From CBDCWQ01 sp965223435 (GTDB taxonomy: Bacteria > Myxococcota > Kuafuiibacteriia > Kuafuiibacteriales > Kuafuiibacteriaceae), in the NCBI GenBank assembly GCA_965223435.1, contig CBDCWQ010000018.1, positions 558,001 to 622,000 of the forward strand: a DNA stretch of 64,000 nucleotides, read 5' to 3'. The notes beneath the pieces were generated by a model that worked only from the letters and a program-made list of their open reading frames with translations, searched no databases and was not told the origin of the DNA. Position numbers and translations under genes: made by a program. Shown here piece after piece: positions 1 through 8,959 of the stretch; position 1 is the stretch's first letter; each line of letters opens with the position of its first letter.

Positions 1-1
1 C

Positions 2-760
2 AACCTGGACGTGATCGTGGAGAGGGACGACAATCCAATCAAGACGGGAATCATGCGCCTCCTTGTTGGGCGTGGGGATGGATTCTTCGAAAACACAGCG
101 TTTGAGGGAGCGAAGATCGAGAATTGCTTCTATAGAGAGCTTGATGTGGCGGACTTCGACAAAGACTCGTTTGTGGATGTTGTGCAAGGCACCTACGATC
201 CGGAGAATAAAGACTGTCCCTGGTATGTGTATTGGGGTGCGAAGGACCGGCCCTCGTCCTTCTCAGCGTATCCGAATGACGGAGTAAGTAGAAATCGATT
301 CGTCGTCACCGCTGGGGACTTTACAGACGACGGGTTTCCAGACGTCCTTATCGGAGGCAAGGCCGGAGCCTCTGCTTCTCGCCCAGGCTTCGAGGCGGCC
401 CGAGCACAATTTAACAACGCGGGCGATGGCACGCAAAACTTCAGCTTCGAAGGTTATTGGCCTTACATTAAGGACGCATGCGTAGCCGATAATGTTCATG
501 GTTGGGCCAAAGCTTACGATTGGGATCACGATGGCTTCGATGACGTGATTGGTAGCCTATACTGTGACGGCAACGTCAACAAACAAGGCGTATGGTATTG
601 GCATCGCAATTCCGCGGAAGCGTGGCAGTTTGACAAACCCATTCTAGTGGCACCCGCAAGTGGGCCAATGTGGACCCATGGTGTGACGGCACCCCGGCTG
701 GGGAACGCGCTCAACTTCGTCGTCACACCGGGAGCCGTCGCCGAAGTCTTGGTGGACTAG
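2..760 (+). CDS. FG-GAP/VCBS repeat protein, C-terminal part
   Basis: The reading frame is open from the first bases of the window, so the N-terminus lies upstream. About 252 residues are visible. They contain repeated Asp-rich loops of the FG-GAP/VCBS type, such as ADFDKDSFVDVV, AGDFTDDGFPDVLIGG and YDWDHDGFDDVIG, which in this family bind calcium on the blades of a beta-propeller. Proteins of this kind are usually exported and work at the cell surface or outside the cell. No enzymatic motif is visible in this part. It points toward the T6SS genes, and the next gene on the minus strand converges on it. The substrate or partner is unknown. Confidence 0.8.
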   Translation, partial: NLDVIVERDDNPIKTGIMRLLVGRGDGFFENTAFEGAKIENCFYRELDVADFDKDSFVDVVQGTYDPENKDCPWYVYWGAKDRPSSFSAYPNDGVSRNRFVVTAGDFTDDGFPDVLIGGKAGASASRPGFEAARAQFNNAGDGTQNFSFEGYWPYIKDACVADNVHGWAKAYDWDHDGFDDVIGSLYCDGNVNKQGVWYWHRNSAEAWQFDKPILVAPASGPMWTHGVTAPRLGNALNFVVTPGAVAEVLVD

Positions 761-774
761 CGGGCGCACGTGTT

Positions 775-829
775 CTGAGGTGGGCTTCGGTCATTGTCCG
801 CCTGCGCAACAGTTTCGGTATCTTGCCAC
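775..829. repeat. Diverged 55-bp direct repeat, copy A
   Basis: This segment aligns without gaps to 1460-1514 at roughly 80-85 percent identity by eye; the shared core is CTTCGGTCATTG. It lies just after the FG-GAP gene stop. The rest of the 761-964 gap shows no recognisable gene. The two copies bracket the toxin-antitoxin remnant. Confidence 0.6.
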
Positions 830-964
830 TAACCAGCGTTCAATAGTTTTCCTGCATTGTGGCAGGGCCTACGATTGCGGGCCGGTCACTCCATAGGGTC
901 TAACTAACGCCAGGTTGTCCTGCGATCGGCGCACAGCGGACCGATCGTCTGGTCCACCCCTCAG

Positions 965-1198
965 TTAGGCCCCGCTCGCCTTTTTGGGCTTCTTCCCGGA
1001 AAGATATTTTCTCAAAGCCTCATTAACAGCTTCGGCATTCTTGAAACGGCTCGCGACATCGGGCTCGAGAACCACGACATTTGAGCCGCCCTCCAACCGA
1101 TCCGCGTACTTTCCACGGACTCCTTTAGAGAAGTCGTACTCGGACCGGAGGTCCTCCTCCGGGCTATCAGGCTCCTTGTTCATAGGTTTTTCGCTCAT
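965..1198 (-). CDS. BrnA-like antitoxin (DFSKGVRGKY family)
   Basis: This is a 77-residue protein when started at the ATG at 1198; an internal ATG at 1183 would give 72 residues. It holds EYDFSKGVRGKYADR followed by NVVVLEPDVASRF and AEAVNEALRKYL. That is the layout of a small antitoxin: an N-terminal toxin-binding strand and a short C-terminal strand-helix-helix DNA-binding part. Proteins with this motif are often encoded directly downstream of DUF497/BrnT toxins. Here the start overlaps the 3' end of a BrnT-like frame, which supports the pairing. Such antitoxins neutralise the toxin and usually repress their own operon. The partner toxin is truncated, so this may now be an orphan. The family assignment is from memory of the motif. 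Confidence 0.65.
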   Translation of the reverse strand: MSEKPMNKEPDSPEEDLRSEYDFSKGVRGKYADRLEGGSNVVVLEPDVASRFKNAEAVNEALRKYLSGKKPKKASGA

Positions 1199-1394
1199 GC
1201 CTGGTAGCCAGTCTAGCACTGATGATCCGAATTGTCTCGCCTCGGTCCGTATGAGAGACTACCACTAAGCGCCCGAGATAACTCGCTCCTAGGAGTATGA
1301 ATCGCTCTTCATCCTGCGAATGGTCAGGATCCTTAATGGTTGCCGACAGCGGATCACCGAACGCCGTTGCTGCCTCCCTTATGCGTAAACTCTG
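1167..1394 (-). pseudogene. BrnT-like (DUF497) toxin, N-terminally truncated
   Basis: An open frame on the minus strand reads REAATAFGDPLSATIKDPDH, then SQDEERFILLGAS, RLVVVSHTDRGETIRIISAR and ATRHERK. This is the central and C-terminal core of BrnT ribonucleases (DUF497), including the conserved H-S..EER, the VSHT-R-E strand and the RIISAR-A-R-E-R tail. Upstream, the frame meets TGA at 1395-1397 with no ATG, GTG or TTG between the stop and the homologous part. The usual N-terminal W-D-K-N-KHG segment is absent. The 3' end overlaps the antitoxin start, as in intact brnTA operons. I read it as a broken toxin gene; a sequencing frameshift near 1395 is the alternative. Confidence 0.7.
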
Positions 1395-1459
1395 TCACCT
1401 GTCATCGAATCATCGAGCCAAGTTTTTCCAAAGCAATCACGCCAGCGTGCACCACTGTC

Positions 1460-1514
1460 CTGACGTGGACTTCGGTCATTGCTCGCCTACGCGGCGGTTT
1501 CGGTGTCTTACCAG
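1460..1514. repeat. Diverged 55-bp direct repeat, copy B
   Basis: This is the partner of the 775-829 copy, in the same orientation. It covers the last codons of tssF (stop at 1508-1510) and the start of the gap in which tssG would be expected. Read on the minus strand, both copies contain AATGACCGAAG followed by CCAC or a close variant. This could mark a duplicated gene start or the footprint of a recombination event. Confidence 0.6.
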
Positions 1515-3208
1515 GACGTCATTCGGTAGGTGTTTTTGGAGGGGAGGGTTCGAAACTGGACTTCGGTGTGCAGGTGGGTGTCGACGTGGGGGGGACCGCA
1601 GAGTAAGTGGAATAGGATTCGTGCGAAGAGGTAAGCTTGGCCTGGGGAGATGAACGCGGTTTCATCCAGGTCGACTTCGATGTTTTGGACAGGGACGAGG
1701 GCTTGGCGGTGGAGGTGTTGTTCCCGCGAGAATCGAACGTCCTGGATCATGCGACGGGCGCGTTGAGAGGGTGTTTTCATGGTTCTTTCGACGACGCGTC
1801 TGAGTCCGCCGGTGGTGAATGCACTCTCGCTGGGTAAGAAAGACAGGGCCATGAGTTCGAAAGGGCTGCCGGTATCAACGAGGGCCGGTTGGGGCGGGGA
1901 TACGGGCGTGATGTTGCGTACGTTGACGAAGGCCGGGGTTGAGGCGGCGCCGATACAGACGTCGCCGACGCGCAGGGCGCTGGCGGCTTGGTCGGTGAAC
2001 GTGGCCCACACGGACAAGCGTTTTGTTGCGGGGGGCATCGCTTGGCCGTCTGCATCGACGATGGCGACGGCGAGCCCCGGTTGGCCGTGGGTATTGACAC
2101 GTGACCTGAGGAGATACCGCGGTTCAGACCGAGACGGGCGGCTGTTGCGATCGCCGATCCAAGGATCAAAGTCGCGCCAGGCTTGGGCTTTTCGATCGTA
2201 GGTGCCCACACGATGAACATCGAAAATATCGGTTCCGGCGGGTGGAGGTATTTCAAACTCGGTACGATCGGGGACGGCCTCAATGTCGACGCGCATGTGA
2301 CTTCTGAGGTTGACCGCTGGGGTGCAGCCCAGGAGGAAGTGACCCGGGTGGACTTCGGTGCGTTCTAGGTGGTGGCTACCCAGCCCAAAGACCAGGGTGA
2401 ATTGCTCGTCGATTCGACTCCGTGGGACCCGTTCCAAGCCGCAGATCTCGATGCCGAGAAACTTGTCTGGAAACGCAAAGTACGATTCCAACAGCCGAAG
2501 ACCGAGCAACTCGTCGCCAGAGCCTGGAGTCAGCGGCTCTTCGGCGCTGAGTCCTATCGGACGTACGGCGGTGGGCCCCATTCCGTGTACCAGATTGCCC
2601 TCCGGGTCTCGAACGGACACCCAGTCTGCCAAGACCAAGGCCCGATAGATTGTCGTTCGATTCTGGTCATGGCCTCCGAAGTAAATCCGCAGTTGGTCGA
2701 GACCAATCAGATCAAACGAAAGGCCACTGGTGATCACGAAGTCGAGGCAGAGTTCGCGGCGTGAGGCCATGGGCTGCACGAAACGGGTTTGCGTCAGTTC
2801 GAGCGGGTACAGTTTGACCGGTGAACAGGTTTGGAATTCACATCCTTCATACCGGTCTGCCATCCGTTTTGACCTTATCGAAACACCCTTCGGAATGGTG
2901 TGACTTCGCTGAAGAGCGCCTCCTACTCCAGAGAACTGCACCATCGTGCAAGCCGGAATCGGCCGCTGATACGCGGGCCACAGCGATTGCAGCAGGGGCC
3001 TCACCAGTTCCGGGATCTGGCCGTCGAGCCTGTGCGCGAGACGCGCGTTCAATAAGGCCGCGCCTTGAAGCAGTCGTTCGACGGCTGGATCTGCCTCCCG
3101 CTCGGAGAGCAAATCCGCGATCTCAGGATATGCTTCGCTCACCCTCCGGGCCAAGGAGCGGAGGTAGGCGAGCTCTTGCATGTAGTCGTTGATGAACACA
3201 GTGCTCAA
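1508..3208 (-). CDS. tssF: T6SS baseplate protein TssF
   Basis: The 566-residue protein belongs to the TssF/VasA/ImpG family, which with TssG, TssE and TssK forms the wedge of the cytoplasmic T6SS baseplate. The N-terminus, with YMQELAYLRSLARRVSEAYP and the following LLQGAALLNARLAHRLD, is the typical start of the family. LRPLLQSLWPAYQRPIP and a C-terminal FARILFHLLCGPPHVDTHLHTEV follow as expected, and the length is close to the usual 580-620. It starts 3 bp after tssA stops, so the two are probably co-translated. In most clusters tssG follows immediately. Here the reading stops in a 55-bp repeat and a toxin-antitoxin remnant instead. The last residues (NTYRMTSW) are unlike family tails, so the C-terminal end may have been altered. 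Confidence 0.93.
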   Translation of the reverse strand: MSTVFINDYMQELAYLRSLARRVSEAYPEIADLLSEREADPAVERLLQGAALLNARLAHRLDGQIPELVRPLLQSLWPAYQRPIPACTMVQFSGVGGALQRSHTIPKGVSIRSKRMADRYEGCEFQTCSPVKLYPLELTQTRFVQPMASRRELCLDFVITSGLSFDLIGLDQLRIYFGGHDQNRTTIYRALVLADWVSVRDPEGNLVHGMGPTAVRPIGLSAEEPLTPGSGDELLGLRLLESYFAFPDKFLGIEICGLERVPRSRIDEQFTLVFGLGSHHLERTEVHPGHFLLGCTPAVNLRSHMRVDIEAVPDRTEFEIPPPAGTDIFDVHRVGTYDRKAQAWRDFDPWIGDRNSRPSRSEPRYLLRSRVNTHGQPGLAVAIVDADGQAMPPATKRLSVWATFTDQAASALRVGDVCIGAASTPAFVNVRNITPVSPPQPALVDTGSPFELMALSFLPSESAFTTGGLRRVVERTMKTPSQRARRMIQDVRFSREQHLHRQALVPVQNIEVDLDETAFISPGQAYLFARILFHLLCGPPHVDTHLHTEVQFRTLPSKNTYRMTSW

Positions 3209-3211
3209 GTT

Positions 3212-4813
3212 TCAGCTATGGTTGACCCGTTCTACGTGGGCGGCCGCGGCATCAAAGAGGGCCAGCATTTGCAGGAGATCTTCGCACTCGCTCCGGAGGG
3301 CGTCCGCGTCCATGGAAGCTTCGATGAGTTGCCGATTGCAGGCGAGGAGGCGCCGGAGCACGGTGACGCTCAGTACCGGTTCCCAAGAACCGATGCTTTC
3401 TTGCAGTTCGCGCTTTAGATCCAAAAGAAGGGACCGCGCCAGGGCATAAGCCTCATGCTCAATACACGCGGATGCCAAAGCGAGGCGGAGTTGAAATCGA
3501 GGGCGTTTTTCGCCCACCGTCTTCATTCTTTCGTGGGCCCAGCGGCAGGCGGCCTCGATTCCACCCTCGCGGGCCATCGAAGAGATCGATTCGACCGATT
3601 CGGCGAGCCAGTCCGCATCCGCTGACGCATTGGCGCCCGTCTGAGCGGTGTGGGTTGTCAGAGGCGTCTCGTATTCATCCCCCTTTTGGCCGAGCTCGGC
3701 CAACCACGCTTGTGTCTTTGGCGTGGTGTCTACGCGCTCGGCCATCCGATGAAAGAATCCGACCGCATGGCCTGAAACCGTTTTTTCTGCGTCCTCATAT
3801 TTTTCACCAGCCAACTTGAGCGCTCTGGCGGTGGCGTGGAGCGCGCTCAAGCTCAGATCGACTTCGCCGACCTGGCTGCGGAGAAGCTCCAACGCGTGCC
3901 GTGCGCGGCCACCTTCGATCGCTGTTTCCATGGCCTGAATCGTGCCCGGGGCAATCAGCTTCTGGGATCGCGCTCCATCTGGGGTCACACACAAAAACGA
4001 CGCCACATGGGCTAAGTGATAGCCCACCGCCTGCGAATCATCAGCCTCGAGATGGTACAATGCGAGTTTATTCAATCCCTCCCTGAGCCACTCGACAATC
4101 GCATTCGCCTGGTCCTCGTTTTCGATGGTCTCCGGAAGCAAAAACCCTTGTGGTTCCGCGACCACGGGGGCGCCTACCGTCGCTGGCGCCGCGGCGGGTA
4201 CATCGTCGATGACCTTCGGAGTCGCCGTCTCTTTGACGGGTTCGACCTCCACGGGCGCTTCCTCGGGTGGCGCCGCCCGCGCCAGCAAGTCTTGGAGTGC
4301 TTTTTTGAGTCGACCGACCGGTGGGTGATTGCTCTCAAACCGCGTGCGCAAGGCCTCATCGGCTGCGTTGAAGTGCGCAATGCACGTCTCGAGGGGCCCT
4401 TGGTCAAACGCTTCAACCTGCCGCTTCGTCAAATCGGACAGCAGTTGCTGGGTCATCCAAGCGTACGCACCCGCTTGAGCGCGGCGTCGCTCTACCTCCG
4501 GAAAAGACGAGACCACCGCCTTCAACAAAGCGAGACCCGTCTCGAGCCCAACGACGCCCTTTTCCTTCAAAAGGGCGACCGTCAAGGGTGCTACAACCGC
4601 CAACGCTTTGGACTTTTGCTGCAGGAGCACGGAACCCTGCGACTCGATGCGGGCCCAGTCCGGATCTGCGGGCTCGATCGCGTCGAGCTTGTTCATCTCG
4701 ATCTCAATCTCTTCATACTCAGGCTCATATCGACAGGACTCACCTGCGGGATGGGTGTCGGAGATGGGCCGCAGCCAAAGGGCCAAGCGCGGGTCGATCG
4801 GTTCCTTGTTCAC
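3212..4813 (-). CDS. tssA: T6SS cap/initiator protein TssA
   Basis: The protein has 533 residues. An ImpA_N domain fills roughly residues 10-130: WLRPISDTHPAGESCRYEPEYEEIE is the classic start, with the DPDWARIE block after it. An Ala/Pro-rich linker follows near 190-225. A C-terminal alpha-helical TssA/VasJ domain fills about 340-520 (LRLALASACIEHEAYALARSLL, LRRLLACNRQ). TssA proteins contact the baseplate and membrane complex and help to prime or cap sheath and tube growth in the cytoplasm. The gene lies 27 bp after tssM and 3 bp before tssF in the same operon. Long C-terminal domains vary between TssA classes; I did not try to assign the class. Confidence 0.9.
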   Translation of the reverse strand: MNKEPIDPRLALWLRPISDTHPAGESCRYEPEYEEIEIEMNKLDAIEPADPDWARIESQGSVLLQQKSKALAVVAPLTVALLKEKGVVGLETGLALLKAVVSSFPEVERRRAQAGAYAWMTQQLLSDLTKRQVEAFDQGPLETCIAHFNAADEALRTRFESNHPPVGRLKKALQDLLARAAPPEEAPVEVEPVKETATPKVIDDVPAAAPATVGAPVVAEPQGFLLPETIENEDQANAIVEWLREGLNKLALYHLEADDSQAVGYHLAHVASFLCVTPDGARSQKLIAPGTIQAMETAIEGGRARHALELLRSQVGEVDLSLSALHATARALKLAGEKYEDAEKTVSGHAVGFFHRMAERVDTTPKTQAWLAELGQKGDEYETPLTTHTAQTGANASADADWLAESVESISSMAREGGIEAACRWAHERMKTVGEKRPRFQLRLALASACIEHEAYALARSLLLDLKRELQESIGSWEPVLSVTVLRRLLACNRQLIEASMDADALRSECEDLLQMLALFDAAAAHVERVNHS

Positions 4814-4840
4814 ACTTCTGCTCCCGTCGTTTGACCCACA

Positions 4841-7800
4841 TCAGCCGTCACAGGAGAGCGTCAAATTCGTGTTGAAGGGATTCCGAGTCCGTTTGGCCAC
4901 GATATCCAACTTTACGTCAACGCCTGCATCTTTGAGCTGCCACTTAGCAACCAGCCTGTCCTTCTTTGGGTGGAGCACCGGGGGCGACAGCAAACGCAGA
5001 ATGGCCCACGCACCCCGCGCACGATACTCTCGACGCAAGTTTGGGCGCCCATGAACCACAAGACGAGCCCATTTTTCACGACCCGACCATTGGTACGCCC
5101 ACATCCGCTCGTTTGAGCCATTCTTGTACGTGTTCTTCTGTTTTCCAAGCTCAAGACTGATCTGGTCGACATCATGTCTGCCTTGCTGCCTGCCTCGCGA
5201 AACCGCCGGGTAAGGTCGAACGTCGAACCCAACCCCCAATTCGCCACTGTTCCGGGGAAACAGCGCCTCCGTGATCTCGGCCGCTCGGTTGTAAAAATGA
5301 AGAATCTTGGGTGCCAACTTCTTCTTTGGCCGAAGCTCGTACCTCTGACCCTTGCGAATGATCCGTTCCTTGAGCATTTCGTCGTAGAACGTCCACGCGA
5401 TCCCATCGGGGCCGAAAAAGTCAACTACGTCCTCTACCCGGGCATCCGACGGTGAATCTGAAAACGGATAGTGGTCCTGGAGTCGCGCCGAAAAAGGACC
5501 ACAGACCTGAGCTTGAAACCCATCGTGTACGACCTCGGCCTGCGTCTTCTCTGCACCAAACGCTGCGCTCAGGATCGGCCCGTAGAGCAATGGGCTCACG
5601 AGGGACCTCATGGCCACATCTAAGGGTTTGATAATTTCATCGGTGAGCCGGCGTCCTCTCTCTGTCGCCTCGTCAATCGCTCCAGAGTTGGGCTTGGGTG
5701 CGACCGAGAAGGGGCCCATCACATCGCGAATGGCTTCCAGCTGAGAGCGGTACTGCGTCAACCCAGAAGGGGGCACCGCCCCATTCGAACCCGGTGGCGG
5801 GAACACCAGTTCCTTCAGACTGGCAAAGGTCTGTTGGGCCGGATTCATATCATCCCCCCATTCCCCAGGACCCGTTTGTTTGATGAAATTATCGCCCATA
5901 CGTGGAAACGCAAACTCGTAGACCACCCTCGCTAAAAGCTTCTCGTACAAAGAGGGTTCAGCGGTCAGAGCTTCGAGCAGCGCCAGCACTTCTTTCGCGT
6001 TCCCCGCACCGTTTTGAACAGAAAGACCGCGAAGGAACATCTGCCAGTGTGCCGAATAGTCCGCCAAGTACCGATCCCGTATGTCGTTCAGAACACCTTG
6101 CTGGGAACGTTTGTCGCTGAGGATCCATCGCTCGATTCTGTCTGAATTCTTAAAGTCAGCGCGAATTACCCGTTCCCACGCTTCACGCGTGTACGCGGCG
6201 TCGATCCGAAGTTTGCTGTGAAGCGCCTCCTGAAAAGTGCCCCCCAAAAGTTCCTTGAGCGTTAGATCTGACGCTTCCCTGCGACCCCGTTCTAAGAGGC
6301 CGTGATACTCAGGTTCTTCCGTGCGCAGACATTTTTGCACTTGGCGAACCAGCGTTTCATTCGATACAAGCCAACGCGCCGAACCCGCCTTCACAAGCCG
6401 GAGATAAGTCGCACTCGCGCTCCTCAAGAGGTCTGATTCTTTGGCCACCTCGGGAAGGAGATGCGTCTTCCACTGCTCCACGACCATGGGCGCCAAGAAT
6501 TCAACGTCCAGACGCTCCGGCTTGGTGAGCATGCGATACGCCTTCAGCGCCCGGTAGTCCGCCATGATTGCCCGAGACGTCCGAGGCGGAGGTGGTGGTT
6601 CTGTGGGAACGCAGGGAGGGCTATCGGCGATCTGCCCCAAAATGGTTTCGAGGTCGATGCCCACGTGCTCCACGAATGCGGTCCGCATCCTGCCTTCAAA
6701 AATACGAATGAGCACTTCGCGTAAGGATAACCCCGAATAGAAACCGAACCCATGGCTCAAAGGCGGGCCAGAGGCATGGTAGCGGTCTAAGAGATCGATT
6801 CGCTTGGCAGCCGCCGCCAGCGCCCGGAGCGCCTCTTGTCCCTCGAGCGACGAGTGACCTGTCGAACGACGGCAGTCTTCGGCCAAAACGATGGTCGATG
6901 AGATCAACGCCCGGTTGTTGAGGTAGCTCCTGAGGGCCAAGCCGGCCACCGAGACCGACACCATCACCGTCAACGCCAAGGCAACTATGTGCCGCTGCCG
7001 ATAACTCTTTTTACGCGCCCTCGACGGTTCAGCCAGGCCCGCATCTCGGGGCAATACCTTGGCAAAAAAATCGCGAAGGAAATAGCTGTGAGTGGAAGGG
7101 ACGATCGCCGGAGCATCTTCCTCAAATTCCGATAGACCAAAAGCCGGTGCGAGCCACGATCGCGTTTGCTCCACCAAGGTGCCGCTTTGTATTCCGCTGC
7201 TCAAGTAAACGCCCCGGAGCCATAGGCCTTCATGGTAGGCACTCGACGAAAAGAGTGCGCCTATCCAGGTCTTCAATGGAGCCGCGGCTGCGTCCAGCTC
7301 CAAAGACAGCTGGTAAACGCGGGCGCGGCGCTCACGCTTGACCAGGCCTAGAAGTGAAGAGGCCTGTTCTGAGACCATTGACGTGAGTGCCCGATACTCA
7401 CGCTCGAACACATCCTCCACACGCTCTTTGGAGCCCATTCCTGCAGGCAAAGCAAAACCGAAGGGCTGATCGTGGGCTGCGCCCTTGAGAGAACCAAACA
7501 GTTCGCCAAACCCTGTCAGTCGGTCACATTTCGTGAGCAGCAGGTACACGGGTACAACCATCCGAAGCTGTTCGAAGACCTCCTTCATTCGCTGCGAAAG
7601 CCAACGGGCCATCCACTTGGATTCCTCTGGGCTCGAGAGCAAGAGGTCTGGAAGGCTTACACATACGATTAAACCATTGAGCGGGCAGGTCTTTCTGCCT
7701 CGGGCCAACAAACGAAGAAAAGTCAGCCATTCTTCATGGGAACCACCATCGTTGGCAACCGCATAGCGACCGGCGGTGTCCGCAAAAACAGCGTCCTCCG

Positions 7801-8284
7801 TGAATAACCAGTCGCACGTTTTCGTTTCGCCTCGATCCGCCATTGACGTCTTGTGCTCCGTCACCAGCGAAAACTTGAGCCTGGCATTCTTGAGTGCGGT
7901 GCTTTTACCCACCCCCGTGGGGCCCACAAGCGCATACCAAGGCCGTTCGTAAAGGGCTGCGCGCCCGCGAGTCCCGCTGGCATCCTTGAGGCTGCGCACC
8001 GTTTCCTCGAAGCCGTCTTTGAGCGCTCGGAGCTTCAATGGAAGGCCCGGGTCGGAATGGTTGAGGTCCGTTTGTTCGGAAGACTCTTCGCTTTGCTTCG
8101 GCCCGGCCGACGCCTTCCTGGCCTTCCACCAACCCCACAACCACAGAGAGCCTGGCGGCAAGAGCAAAGAAGCGATCACGGCGACCCGAACCCACGGCGA
8201 CGTCAGTCCGACAAGGGGGCCGACGAACCAAATGACGCCCACCAAAGCCACGACCAGGAGCTCGAGAAGCAACAGACGCCACAT
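4841..8284 (-). CDS. tssM: T6SS inner-membrane protein TssM (IcmF)
   Basis: This 1147-residue protein is of the IcmF/TssM family, which forms the trans-envelope complex with TssL and TssJ. Two membrane segments lie at about 6-28 and 33-50. A cytoplasmic domain follows with an intact Walker A motif GPTGVGKST at 121-129. A third membrane span lies near 425-447 (HIVALALTVMVSVSVAGLAL). The rest is the large periplasmic part, ending in a beta-rich C-terminal domain that should contact TssJ. The conserved ETKTCDWLF and FADTAGRYA blocks resemble the nucleotide-binding region of the family. It begins 6 bp after tssL. Length and order of domains are normal. The intact Walker A suggests that nucleotide binding is retained, which is not the case in every TssM. 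Confidence 0.94.
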   Translation of the reverse strand: MWRLLLLELLVVALVGVIWFVGPLVGLTSPWVRVAVIASLLLPPGSLWLWGWWKARKASAGPKQSEESSEQTDLNHSDPGLPLKLRALKDGFEETVRSLKDASGTRGRAALYERPWYALVGPTGVGKSTALKNARLKFSLVTEHKTSMADRGETKTCDWLFTEDAVFADTAGRYAVANDGGSHEEWLTFLRLLARGRKTCPLNGLIVCVSLPDLLLSSPEESKWMARWLSQRMKEVFEQLRMVVPVYLLLTKCDRLTGFGELFGSLKGAAHDQPFGFALPAGMGSKERVEDVFEREYRALTSMVSEQASSLLGLVKRERRARVYQLSLELDAAAAPLKTWIGALFSSSAYHEGLWLRGVYLSSGIQSGTLVEQTRSWLAPAFGLSEFEEDAPAIVPSTHSYFLRDFFAKVLPRDAGLAEPSRARKKSYRQRHIVALALTVMVSVSVAGLALRSYLNNRALISSTIVLAEDCRRSTGHSSLEGQEALRALAAAAKRIDLLDRYHASGPPLSHGFGFYSGLSLREVLIRIFEGRMRTAFVEHVGIDLETILGQIADSPPCVPTEPPPPPRTSRAIMADYRALKAYRMLTKPERLDVEFLAPMVVEQWKTHLLPEVAKESDLLRSASATYLRLVKAGSARWLVSNETLVRQVQKCLRTEEPEYHGLLERGRREASDLTLKELLGGTFQEALHSKLRIDAAYTREAWERVIRADFKNSDRIERWILSDKRSQQGVLNDIRDRYLADYSAHWQMFLRGLSVQNGAGNAKEVLALLEALTAEPSLYEKLLARVVYEFAFPRMGDNFIKQTGPGEWGDDMNPAQQTFASLKELVFPPPGSNGAVPPSGLTQYRSQLEAIRDVMGPFSVAPKPNSGAIDEATERGRRLTDEIIKPLDVAMRSLVSPLLYGPILSAAFGAEKTQAEVVHDGFQAQVCGPFSARLQDHYPFSDSPSDARVEDVVDFFGPDGIAWTFYDEMLKERIIRKGQRYELRPKKKLAPKILHFYNRAAEITEALFPRNSGELGVGFDVRPYPAVSRGRQQGRHDVDQISLELGKQKNTYKNGSNERMWAYQWSGREKWARLVVHGRPNLRREYRARGAWAILRLLSPPVLHPKKDRLVAKWQLKDAGVDVKLDIVAKRTRNPFNTNLTLSCDG

Positions 8285-8290
8285 GGCGAA

Positions 8291-8959
8291 TTAGACCCGC
8301 CCCATCTGGCCTAGAACTTCCACGGCGTCTCGCTCAGTCAAACCGAGGAGAACAAGCAAAGTGACCACGATCCCGATGCTCAGGACCGCAAGTCCAGCCG
8401 CGACCCCGGTCCAAGGGAACCGAAATGACCGTTGGCTCGCTTCAATCTCAACGTGCGACTTCATAAAGAGCTGAACGTCTACCCTCGGCCACAAAGTCCG
8501 ACGCAGCTCCTCGATCAGCTGGTCCAGCTCCGCTCGTCCAATGATGTGATAGCGACCCTCGAAGCCCAGAGCCAGGCAGAGGTAGTAAACCTTCAAGATG
8601 GCGGTCGAGTCCCGTTGACGTATCTTCTCCAAGCGGTCAAAAAAGTGCACACCCGCCAGACGGTCTCCAAACAACTCCGCCTGGAGCGGCATTTGGTTCC
8701 AGGCGTCGCTTTGGGAAGCGCTCTTCACCCGAACGGCCTCATCAAGATACGCCGCAAGAGCGTAACGGAGATCTTCGACATCGACCGGCGTCAAGCCCAC
8801 CTCACTTGCGTGAATTGCGAGTTCTGAGAGTTGCCCAACAATTTGGCTCTTGAGCGTTTTGAGATCTGGAAGCGAGGGGTCCCGAGTGCGGAGGTGGACC
8901 CCCAAAAGCAGAAAAGGGGAGACAGCACGAGAGAACTCGCCGGGCAGAGACGGTTTCAA
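8291..8959 (-). CDS. tssL: T6SS inner-membrane protein TssL (DotU)
   Basis: I place the start at TTG 8959, which overlaps the tssK stop (TTGA). The frame is open far upstream, but that part lies inside tssK and has no DotU likeness. The 222-residue product begins LKPSLPGEFSRAVSPFLLLG and carries the DotU hallmarks: LRYALAAYLDEAV, a W-PLQAELFGDRLAGVHFFDRLE block, and LKVYYLCLALGFEGRYH. One membrane anchor lies at about 185-207 (GVAAGLAVLSIGIVVTLLVLLG), leaving a very short periplasmic tail. There is no C-terminal OmpA-like peptidoglycan-binding domain, so wall anchoring must come from another protein. TssL joins TssM in the inner-membrane complex and docks the baseplate through TssK. Confidence 0.9.
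   Translation of the reverse strand: MKPSLPGEFSRAVSPFLLLGVHLRTRDPSLPDLKTLKSQIVGQLSELAIHASEVGLTPVDVEDLRYALAAYLDEAVRVKSASQSDAWNQMPLQAELFGDRLAGVHFFDRLEKIRQRDSTAILKVYYLCLALGFEGRYHIIGRAELDQLIEELRRTLWPRVDVQLFMKSHVEIEASQRSFRFPWTGVAAGLAVLSIGIVVTLLVLLGLTERDAVEVLGQMGRV

Noticed and set aside
1402..1479. 25-residue minus-strand reading frame beginning MTEVHVRTVVHAG within repeat copy B
   Set aside because: Very short, no ribosome site, no family likeness; the other repeat copy shares only its first few codons. It could be a leftover of a gene start but is not supported as a gene.
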